Below, piece by piece: positions 1 to 5,782 of a stretch of 8,788 nt of DNA. Position 1 is the first letter of the stretch; each line of letters opens with the position of its first letter. The translations under genes were made by a program, and so were the position numbers. Under the pieces are notes generated by a model that worked only from the letters and a program-made list of their open reading frames with translations, was not told where the DNA came from and made no database searches. This DNA comes from an uncultured Eubacteriales bacterium (lineage in GTDB: Bacteria > Bacillota > Clostridia > Lachnospirales > Anaerotignaceae): positions 1-8,788 of the forward strand of contig CABPCX010000060.1 of assembly GCA_902406135.1 (NCBI GenBank). The letters run 5' to 3'.

Positions 1-872
1 AACTTTTGGTCAGCCCAACGGAAAGTTTTAACGAGACGCTTAAATCCGAGCTTTCAAAGGGTGTCTCCTTCCCCGTAGCAAGGGCAACTGCTTTCAGTAC
101 CGAAACTGGAAAAAATCCGGATATTTTAGGCACGTCCAACAATATCCTTGCCGTGGAATATATTAAGGCCCTTAAAATGTTTTCATCGGGCATAAAACCC
201 GTTATAACAAAGCGTACGGGCTCGGAATACAACTCGGATAAAATCAACGGCACCATCGCTTCCGCCTCTGCCGTAAGAAAGGTAATTTATAAAGGAAAAA
301 CAAACCTGGTTGCCCAGACTGTTCCTCCCGAATGTTTTGACCTTTATGAAAAGGCTGTACCCATATTTATGGACCAGTATTCCGACGCTATGGCATATCT
401 TTTAAGGACTATGACCGCCGACGATTTAAGGGAAATAAGCGGTATATCCGAAGGCCTTGAAAACAGAATACTTAAAACAGTCGGAAACTCATATAAAATC
501 AATGATATATGCGCAGAGCTCAAAACAAAGAGATATACCCACACAAGACTTATGAGAATCTTGTGCCACATACTTCTTGGCATAACAAAGGAACAGGAGC
601 AGATATTCTCTCCCATTGAATTCCAGCCCTATATAAGGGTCCTTGGCTTCAGAAAGTCCGCCGAGCCCCTTGTAAGCGCCCTGTGTCATAAATCAAATGT
701 GCCTGTTGTAATCAACGTCAGCAGAGACGAGAGAAATCTTTCGGACCTGCAGAAATCCCTGCTGGACCTTGAAAAAAAGGCAACGGACATTTATTATCTT
801 GGCCAGCCCACGCCGTCAGGCAAAAAACGTGCCCTCGATTATACAATGCCCGTAATAATAGAAAATATTTAA
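1..872 (+). CDS. tmcAL: tRNA(Met) cytidine acetate ligase, TmcAL (YlbM/nucleotidyltransferase family), 5'-truncated by window edge
   Basis: Family knowledge: TmcAL activates acetate with ATP and acetylates the wobble cytidine 34 of elongator tRNA-Met (ac4C34) in the cytoplasm. About 289 residues are visible, read in the frame beginning at base 3. Full family members are about 400 residues, so roughly the first 110, including the N-terminal HxGH nucleotidyltransferase motif, lie upstream. The in-frame TTG at 6 is not a credible start because the reading frame continues to the edge. Numbering from that TTG, family-typical blocks are SNNILAVEY (44-52), the ASASAVRK stretch (85-92), SEGLENRI (148-155), KTKRYTHTRLMRIL (173-186) and YIRVLGF (209-215). 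The KTKRYT block is characteristic of this family. The stop is TAA at 870-872, followed by a terminator-like hairpin and then ylbJ on the same strand. The family call is confident; catalytic residues outside the window cannot be checked. Confidence 0.92.
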   Translation, partial: LLVSPTESFNETLKSELSKGVSFPVARATAFSTETGKNPDILGTSNNILAVEYIKALKMFSSGIKPVITKRTGSEYNSDKINGTIASASAVRKVIYKGKTNLVAQTVPPECFDLYEKAVPIFMDQYSDAMAYLLRTMTADDLREISGISEGLENRILKTVGNSYKINDICAELKTKRYTHTRLMRILCHILLGITKEQEQIFSPIEFQPYIRVLGFRKSAEPLVSALCHKSNVPVVINVSRDERNLSDLQKSLLDLEKKATDIYYLGQPTPSGKKRALDYTMPVIIENI

Positions 873-888
873 TATCAGTAATCTTTGT

Positions 889-933
889 CCCCCGCCGCTC
901 ATAATAATAAATGAGTATTGTCGGGGGTTTTTT
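889..933 (+). terminator. Rho-independent terminator-like hairpin overlapping the ylbJ ribosome-binding site
   Basis: CCCCCG (889-894) pairs perfectly with CGGGGG (922-927). Inside it, CTCAT (898-902) pairs with ATGAG (911-915) around an AATAATAA loop, with a small unpaired internal region. Six Ts (928-933) follow directly, and the next base is the A of the ylbJ ATG at 934. This is the classic GC stem plus U-tract design, 17 nt after the tmcAL stop. The 3' arm is also the only Shine-Dalgarno-like sequence in front of ylbJ. It can therefore be read as the tmcAL terminator, as an attenuator, or as a structure that hides the ylbJ start. Confidence 0.8.
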
Positions 934-1959
934 ATGCGTAAAATTTTTAAATCAGCATTTATAATATTTTTTACTTTAAGTATCGTCCTTTACAGCGATA
1001 AGATGTCATCAGCCGCTCTGGAGGGGCTTAATCTGTGGATAAATACCATAGTGCCTTCCCTTTTTCCGTTTATGGTCATATCTTCATGGCTGTCCTTTGA
1101 TTTTTCGGAGAAGCCGGCATTTTTTGATAAGGTTACTTTTTCTCTTTTCGGAGTTCCATTCCGGTTTATGGTGCTGTTTCCCATAAGCATATTATCGGGA
1201 TATCCAGTTGGGGCTAAAATAATATCAGACCTGTATGTAAAAAAGGCCATATCCAAAGATACGGCCGAACACCTGCTGGCTTTCTGCAATAACCCCGGAG
1301 CGGTTTTTATAATATCAGCCGTGGCTTCATCAATGCTGGCTGACAGAGGGGCTGCGGTATTTCTTATATTCATATGCGTATTTTCATCACTGGCCACTGG
1401 TGTACTTTTTAATTTTGTTTTCCCTGCCGAAAGATATTCGGAAGGAAATATAAGCACCGCCTCTGACACAGCCATTTATACAGCCATAAGTTCAGCCGTG
1501 GGCTCCATACTCCTTGTGGGAGGCTGTATAATTTTCTTTTCGGTCATAGCCGAAACCATTTCTTTGTTTTTATCGTCTAAAAATTCGATTGTTGATACTG
1601 CCATATCGGGCCTTTTGGAATTTACCCAGGGAATTAAAAAAGCTTCGGCCCTTACGCCAAAGCTCGGCTATCCCATAATATGTGCCATGCTCTGCTGGGG
1701 AGGTCTTTCGGTACACCTTCAGACGGCAGCCATAATCGGCAGCTGCGGCATAGATATAAAAAAATATATTGCCGGCAAAGCTTTCTGTGCCGCCACGGCA
1801 TACATATCGGCAGTGCTTTTTTACGACTTATTTTTCCCCACAGGCAAAAGTATTGAAGTCTTTTATGAAATATCCGATTCACCTTCCGTATTTGCCGCTT
1901 CTTCTTTCCTTGCCGTCGCAGTATTTTTATTAATAGGTGAAAAAAAGTGCCGGAAATAG
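934..1959 (+). CDS. ylbJ: Sporulation integral membrane protein YlbJ
   Basis: YlbJ is a polytopic membrane protein; in Bacillus subtilis it belongs to the SigE (mother-cell) regulon and is needed for spore-cortex-related resistance, with its transport substrate unknown. The 341-residue product is strongly hydrophobic, with an N-terminal membrane helix at about 5-20 and further helices across the chain. Conserved-looking features are SGYPVGAK (88-95), FCNNPGAVF (117-125) and the partly repeated CWGGLSVHLQ (254-263). These fit the nucleoside-recognition/gate-type fold of the family. The ATG at 934 is chosen because the first helix and the following SAALEGLNLW region (26-35) align with the usual family N-terminus. 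The next in-frame ATG (1003) would remove that helix. The Shine-Dalgarno is only GGGGG (923-927), 6 nt from the ATG and buried in the hairpin stem. The stop codon TAG (1957-1959) lies in the loop of the downstream terminator. The gene converges on the coiled-coil/coaD/rsmD operon. Confidence 0.9.
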   Translation: MRKIFKSAFIIFFTLSIVLYSDKMSSAALEGLNLWINTIVPSLFPFMVISSWLSFDFSEKPAFFDKVTFSLFGVPFRFMVLFPISILSGYPVGAKIISDLYVKKAISKDTAEHLLAFCNNPGAVFIISAVASSMLADRGAAVFLIFICVFSSLATGVLFNFVFPAERYSEGNISTASDTAIYTAISSAVGSILLVGGCIIFFSVIAETISLFLSSKNSIVDTAISGLLEFTQGIKKASALTPKLGYPIICAMLCWGGLSVHLQTAAIIGSCGIDIKKYIAGKAFCAATAYISAVLFYDLFFPTGKSIEVFYEISDSPSVFAASSFLAVAVFLLIGEKKCRK

Positions 1960-1972
1960 TTCCGGCACTTTT
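1941..1972. terminator. Bidirectional intrinsic terminator between ylbJ and the convergent rsmD-coaD operon
   Basis: GTGCCGGAA (1947-1955) and TTCCGGCAC (1960-1968) form a perfect 9-bp stem with a 4-nt loop (1956-1959). It is preceded by six As (1941-1946) and followed by four Ts (1969-1972), so it can terminate transcription from either side. The loop contains the ylbJ TAG stop. The convergent coding region ends at 1989, so one element serves both convergent units. Confidence 0.9.
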
Positions 1973-1988
1973 AAATCTCGTTTGAATA

Positions 1989-2501
1989 TCAGTCTTTTTT
2001 GATTCCTCTGAGTTCCTGTCTGTTATCGAAGATAACATTAATGTTTTCTTTGTAGAACTCGATGAGCTTGCGGTTTTCCTGTTCAATAGAATCCTGCATT
2101 TCTCTTAATCTCTGTTCAGCTACACCCATAACGTCATCAGCATAGTCAATGGCGCCAAGTCTCATTTCTTTAGCGCTCTTCTTTGCTGCGTCCATTATTT
2201 CAGCTGCCTGCTCATAGGCTTTCTGTGTAACTGCATGCTCTTCTACAAGCTTGCTGAGACGTACCTCTGCTTCTTTAAGCATTTCGTCTGCTTCCTTCTG
2301 GGCGTCTACAAGGATCTTGTTTCTTTCTTCAATGACCCACTTTGACTGTTTGATTTCATTGGGAAGCTTCATTTTTATTTCATCGATAATTTCGAATATT
2401 TCGTCCTTATCGACCTGAACCTTGTTAGAAAAAGGTGAAGAACGGCCTTCATCCACTACCTGTTCAAGTTCTTCAAGAAGCTTTAATACTGTATCATCCA
2501 T
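1989..2501 (-). CDS. Coiled-coil protein of the clostridial coaD neighbourhood (often labelled 'ATPase'; function unknown)
   Basis: The product has 170 residues, is highly charged, and carries no membrane segment, signal peptide or Walker motif. An N-terminal helical segment (1-20) is followed by VDKDEIFEIIDEIKMKLP (30-47) and then a long predicted coiled coil from about 56 to 155, rich in E, K, A and Q. From memory of the family, clostridial genomes carry such proteins beside coaD, commonly annotated 'ATPase' or likened to V-type ATPase subunit H or F0 subunit b. Those names reflect coiled-coil similarity, and nothing here supports ATP hydrolysis. A DivIVA/GpsB-like scaffold role is conceivable but not shown. 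The start is ATG at 2501, with GAGAGG overlapping the coaD 3' end and only 2 nt between the coaD stop and this ATG, so translation is probably coupled. It is the last gene before the bidirectional terminator. Confidence 0.8.
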   Translation of the reverse strand: MDDTVLKLLEELEQVVDEGRSSPFSNKVQVDKDEIFEIIDEIKMKLPNEIKQSKWVIEERNKILVDAQKEADEMLKEAEVRLSKLVEEHAVTQKAYEQAAEIMDAAKKSAKEMRLGAIDYADDVMGVAEQRLREMQDSIEQENRKLIEFYKENINVIFDNRQELRGIKKD

Positions 2502-2503
2502 TC

Positions 2504-2989
2504 TTATCCCTCTCTTTCAAATTTTTCCTTTAATTTAATCTTAACGGACTCAGGTACAAACATATCCAAATCTCCGTTAAAAGCAAGTATCTCTCTTACT
2601 GCGCTGGAACTTAGCGTTATATTTTCAGGGCTTGCCGCCAGAAAAATTGTTTCCACATCTCCGGTAAGCTGCTTGTTGATAATAGCTCTCTGGAATTCGT
2701 TTATAAAATCACTGATGTCTCTTACACCCCTGATAATAACCTTTGCGCCTATCTTCTGCGCAAACTCTCCAAGCATACCGTCGATTTCCATTACTTCAAC
2801 ATTTTTTAAATCCTTTGTTGCTTCCTTAATCAGCTCATAACGCTCGTCAGCACTTAATAATGACATCTTATTTGGATTGCCGCATATACCGACAATAAGA
2901 GTGTCAACCATAGCCGAGGCTCTTTTTATAATATCCAGATGACCGTTTGTCACGGGATCAAAGCTCCCCGGATATATTGCTTTTAACAT
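2504..2989 (-). CDS. coaD: Pantetheine-phosphate adenylyltransferase (phosphopantetheine adenylyltransferase)
   Basis: CoaD transfers AMP from ATP to 4'-phosphopantetheine, giving dephospho-CoA, the penultimate step of coenzyme A synthesis in the cytoplasm. The 161-residue product matches the usual length of about 160. It starts with YPGSFDPVTNGH (6-17), which holds the T/HxGH nucleotidyltransferase motif (T14, H17). It continues with RGVR (87-90), a binding-region arginine block, and the C-terminal LSSSAVRE (126-133), equivalent to the ISSTxxR signature. The start is ATG at 2989: GGAGGAAG lies just upstream, and the protein begins with the family-typical MLKAIYPGSFDP. A longer in-frame reading from 3034 would add 15 residues from inside rsmD with no family support. 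The ATG overlaps the rsmD 3' end by 7 nt, indicating translational coupling. No key residue looks missing. Confidence 0.97.
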   Translation of the reverse strand: MLKAIYPGSFDPVTNGHLDIIKRASAMVDTLIVGICGNPNKMSLLSADERYELIKEATKDLKNVEVMEIDGMLGEFAQKIGAKVIIRGVRDISDFINEFQRAIINKQLTGDVETIFLAASPENITLSSSAVREILAFNGDLDMFVPESVKIKLKEKFEREG

Positions 2990-3543
2990 CTTTCTTCCTC
3001 CACGTTCAGAAAAGTCATAACGGCAGGGCCGCATTTCCTTTCTTTAATAATTTTAAATCCTTCTTCCACGGCAAACTCGTAATCCTTAGCCGCTTCCGCC
3101 ACGATATACCCGTCATCCGCAAGGATACCAGCCTTTTTTATTTCTCTGAGTACAGGTATATAAAATCCGGCGGCATAGGGAGGGTCCATAAATATTATGT
3201 CGAACTTTTCTCCTCTTTGGCCAAGTTTTCTGACTGCCGCATAAACATCTTCGTTTAATATTTCCGCATTTTCATTAAGTCTTGTGAACTCAAGATTCTG
3301 CTTTATTATTCCGACACATTCAAAGGACTCATCAACAAAAACTGCCTTTTTCGCACCTCTGCTCAACGCCTCTATGCCGATGGCCCCCGACCCGCTGAAA
3401 AGGTCAAGAAATGCACATCCGTAAAGATCGGGATTAAGCATATTAAAAAGAGATTCCTTAACACGGTCGGCTGTAGGTCTCGTATTCATACCTTCAGGCG
3501 CTTTAAGCTGCAGCCTTCTGGCGCTTCCGGCAATAACACGCAT
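2983..3543 (-). CDS. rsmD: 16S rRNA (guanine(966)-N(2))-methyltransferase RsmD
   Basis: RsmD uses S-adenosylmethionine to methylate N2 of G966 in 16S rRNA during 30S assembly. The 186-residue product has the family signature TRPTADRVKESLFN (21-34), the SAM-binding motif I DLFSGSGAIGIEALSRGA (47-64), the acidic motif II end at D71-E72, and the catalytic MDPPY (119-123). Length and motif order are normal for RsmD. The start is ATG at 3543 because GGAGG (3551-3555) sits 8 nt upstream and the protein then begins MRVIAGSARR, as in the family. The ATG at 3558 lies immediately before that GGAGG and would add five residues (MEVFY), with a poorer ribosome site. It is the first gene of a three-gene minus-strand operon with an extended -10 promoter about 60 nt upstream, and coaD overlaps its last 7 nt. 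Confidence 0.95.
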   Translation of the reverse strand: MRVIAGSARRLQLKAPEGMNTRPTADRVKESLFNMLNPDLYGCAFLDLFSGSGAIGIEALSRGAKKAVFVDESFECVGIIKQNLEFTRLNENAEILNEDVYAAVRKLGQRGEKFDIIFMDPPYAAGFYIPVLREIKKAGILADDGYIVAEAAKDYEFAVEEGFKIIKERKCGPAVMTFLNVEEERC

Positions 3544-3603
3544 ATAAAAAACCTCCATTTTCTTCCGAAAAGCTCATAATAAACCTCGGAACAAACTACA
3601 ATG

Positions 3604-3632
3604 AGTATACCAAACTTATTCCTAAAAAACAA
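3604..3632 (-). promoter_or_regulatory. SigA-type extended -10 promoter for the rsmD-coaD operon
   Basis: On the minus strand, TATACT (3604-3609) is preceded by TGG (3610-3612), giving an extended -10 (TGnTATACT). A 17-nt spacer (3610-3626) separates it from TTGTTT (3627-3632), which keeps the TTG of the -35 consensus. Transcription should begin near 3597, leaving a leader of about 54 nt before the rsmD ATG. The 130-nt gap between recG and rsmD is AT-rich and otherwise holds only the weak inverted repeat at 3657-3678. Confidence 0.75.
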
Positions 3633-3656
3633 CAAAAATTTATTCTTTATTACATA

Positions 3657-3678
3657 TTTAAACACTATTATGTTTAAA
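3657..3678 (-). terminator. Weak AT-rich inverted repeat at the recG stop, possible terminator
   Basis: TTTAAACA (3657-3664) and TGTTTAAA (3671-3678) form an 8-bp stem with a 6-nt loop. The recG TAA stop (3674-3676) lies inside one arm. The stem has a single G:C-type pair per arm and no clean U tract follows on the minus strand, so it would be an inefficient terminator. No better terminator is visible before the rsmD promoter, so some recG transcripts may continue into rsmD. Confidence 0.35.
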
Positions 3679-5722
3679 TTCCGATATTATCTGATAAAAA
3701 TATTTCGTCAAGCTCCTTTTTAAGGGGCAGATTTTCTTCTTTGTTAAGTTCAGGGTCGTTTCTTATGACTTCCAAAGCCGCTTTCTGGGCTGATTTAAGT
3801 ATATCCATATCCTTATAAAGATTTGCAATTCTGAGACTTGGCAGGCCATGCTGTCTTGTACCGAAAAACTCTCCCGGCCCCCTTAATTTAAGGTCGGTCT
3901 CCGATATTTTGAACCCGTCTGTGGTAGATGTCATGGTCTTAAGCCTCTGTCTTGTTATTTCGCTTTTATTATCTGATATGAGTATACAGTATGATTTTTC
4001 GCTTCCTCGTCCTACCCTGCCTCTAAGCTGATGCAGCTGTGCAAGGCCAAATCTTTCGGCATTTTCAACCACCATAACCGTAGCATTGGGGACATTTATG
4101 CCTACCTCTATAACCGTTGTGGATACAAGTATATCTATTTCGCCCGCTGCAAAGGATTTCAGTATTTCGTCCTTTTCATCGGATTTCATTTTACCGTGGA
4201 CAAAGGCTATGTTTTTGTCTCCAAGTACAGTGTCCTTAAGGTCCTCAGCGTATTTTATGACGGATTCGGCTTCAATTTTTTCGTTTTCCTCCACCATGGC
4301 GCATATTATATAGGCCTGTCTTCCCTTTTCGATTTCCTTTTTTATAAAATTGTATATTCTCTGCCTGTATGAACTGTTTACGGCAAAGGTATCTATGGCC
4401 TGTCTTCCCGGCGGCAGACTGTCTATTATGGATATATCCAAGTCTCCGTACAGTATAAGTGCCAGGGTTCTTGGTATGGGTGTCGCCGTCATAACAAGGA
4501 CATGGGGCCTCTCACCTTTATCCGCAAGAGTCTGTCTCTGTCTTACTCCGAATCTATGCTGCTCATCGGTTATTACAAGGCCTACATTTTTAAATTCCGT
4601 TTTTTCCTGTATGAGGGCATGGGTGCCGATTATTATGTCGGTTTCTCCCGAAGCGGCCGCTGCCATTGCCTTTCTTTTTTCCGACGCTTTCTGTCCTCCT
4701 GTCATTATTCCTATCCTTATGCCAAGGGGCTCAAAAACCGCTTTAAAGCTTTCATAATGCTGAGATGCCAGAACCTCCGTCGGCGCCATCATAACTGCCT
4801 GGCAGCCGTTTTTTACCGCCATATATGCCGATGCCATGGCCACTGCCGTTTTTCCGCTTCCCACATCTCCCTGTATGAGCCTGTTCATAACATTCCCCGA
4901 AACCATATCAGATGTTATTTCTTCAAACACCTTATTCTGGGCGTCGGTAAATTTAAAGGGAAGGGAAGAAAAAAACTCCGACATATCGATTTTTCCCATT
5001 TTGATGCCGTTTTTATCTGTTATGTTATCATTTTTAAGTCTCAAAAGCGCCGTCTGGAGCATAAACAGCTCCTCAAATACAAGTCTTTTTCTGGCAATTT
5101 CATAGGATTCCGGGCTTTCGGGCATATGAATATTTTTTACGGAAAAAGCCTTTCCCGCCAGCCTGTACTTTTTCCTTACCGGAAAGGGTATACAGTCCGT
5201 TATGCTTTCGTCGGCAATTTCAAGGGTATCTTTAACTATCTTTCTGAAAACCTTCTGGCTTATCCCCGCACAAAGAGGATATATGGGTATTATTCCGCCC
5301 TGCCAGTTTTCTCCCTCGATTTTTTCCGTTTCAGAGGGATTAAACTCCTTTGCTCCGTTTTTCTTTACGGTCATCTTTCCGACAAAGGCATATTTTATTC
5401 CCGGTTTAATATTGTTTTTGACATAGGGCTGGTTATACCATACGGCATTAATACTTCCGCTTTCATCATATATTCTTACCTTTGTTATGCCCATACCGCC
5501 AAAATATGATGTTTTAGGTTCTTCCTTTGGTATTCCCGTTATGACCATAAGTTCATCGGGCTCAAGCTCTTTTATGGGCGTAACCCTGCTTCTGTCCTCA
5601 TAGTCCCTGGGATAATGGCTGAAAATGTCCGAAACTTTCACAATATTCAGTTTTTTCAGAGTTTTGGCTCTTCCTTCGCCTATTCCTTTTAATTCACTTA
5701 CGGGACTGTCGGCCTTAAGCAT
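3674..5722 (-). CDS. recG: ATP-dependent DNA helicase RecG
   Basis: RecG is a superfamily 2 double-strand DNA translocase that remodels stalled replication forks and branch-migrates Holliday junctions. The 682-residue product matches the usual length. An N-terminal helix-hairpin-helix-like stretch (SELKGIGEGRAKTL, 9-22) leads into the OB-fold wedge domain (about 55-140). The helicase motifs follow: Walker A GDVGSGKT (285-292), motif II DEQH (386-389), motif III TATPIPR (412-418), motif VI QLRGRVGRG (565-573) and the RecG-specific GPGEFFGTRQHG (615-626). The start is ATG at 5722, with AGAGG 8 nt upstream. An in-frame TTG at 5743 would add seven residues, but it lies at the edge of the upstream terminator's U tract and lacks a ribosome site. 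recG follows fakA on the same strand with an intrinsic terminator between them. I see no promoter in the short gap, so expression probably depends on readthrough or on a promoter inside fakA. Confidence 0.97.
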   Translation of the reverse strand: MLKADSPVSELKGIGEGRAKTLKKLNIVKVSDIFSHYPRDYEDRSRVTPIKELEPDELMVITGIPKEEPKTSYFGGMGITKVRIYDESGSINAVWYNQPYVKNNIKPGIKYAFVGKMTVKKNGAKEFNPSETEKIEGENWQGGIIPIYPLCAGISQKVFRKIVKDTLEIADESITDCIPFPVRKKYRLAGKAFSVKNIHMPESPESYEIARKRLVFEELFMLQTALLRLKNDNITDKNGIKMGKIDMSEFFSSLPFKFTDAQNKVFEEITSDMVSGNVMNRLIQGDVGSGKTAVAMASAYMAVKNGCQAVMMAPTEVLASQHYESFKAVFEPLGIRIGIMTGGQKASEKRKAMAAAASGETDIIIGTHALIQEKTEFKNVGLVITDEQHRFGVRQRQTLADKGERPHVLVMTATPIPRTLALILYGDLDISIIDSLPPGRQAIDTFAVNSSYRQRIYNFIKKEIEKGRQAYIICAMVEENEKIEAESVIKYAEDLKDTVLGDKNIAFVHGKMKSDEKDEILKSFAAGEIDILVSTTVIEVGINVPNATVMVVENAERFGLAQLHQLRGRVGRGSEKSYCILISDNKSEITRQRLKTMTSTTDGFKISETDLKLRGPGEFFGTRQHGLPSLRIANLYKDMDILKSAQKAALEVIRNDPELNKEENLPLKKELDEIFLSDNIGI

Positions 5723-5743
5723 ATCCTGCACCTCTTTTAACAA

Positions 5744-5770
5744 TAAAAAGGGCGTCCTTATGACGCCCTT
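5744..5770 (-). terminator. Intrinsic terminator after fakA, just upstream of recG
   Basis: AAGGGCGTC (5748-5756) and GACGCCCTT (5762-5770) form a perfect 9-bp GC-rich stem with a 5-nt loop (5757-5761). On the minus strand the stem is followed by a T run (complement of 5745-5749). It begins 12 nt after the fakA stop and its T run ends about 22 nt before the recG ATG. It is positioned to end asp23-fakA transcripts or to attenuate recG. Confidence 0.85.
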
Positions 5771-5782
5771 AAATTACTTTAT

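Noticed and set aside
990..1475. 161-codon open frame antisense to ylbJ
   Set aside because: It is contained in a well-supported ylbJ and shows no family motif, ribosome site or promoter.
1652..2086. 144-codon minus-strand frame spanning the ylbJ end and the coiled-coil gene
   Set aside because: It crosses a bidirectional terminator and overlaps two better-supported genes in other frames.
2990..3034. Fifteen-codon N-terminal extension of coaD
   Set aside because: The added residues come from rsmD coding sequence, whereas GGAGGAAG precedes the ATG at 2989 and the family N-terminus begins there.
4502..5509. 335-codon open frame on the plus strand, antisense to recG
   Set aside because: It lies wholly inside recG, whose motifs are complete. 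The translation is low-complexity-like and rich in F, Y and C with no recognisable domain, and no good ribosome site precedes it. It is a codon-bias shadow.
5723..5743. Earlier TTG start for recG
   Set aside because: It has no ribosome site and abuts the terminator T run; AGAGG is correctly spaced for the ATG at 5722.
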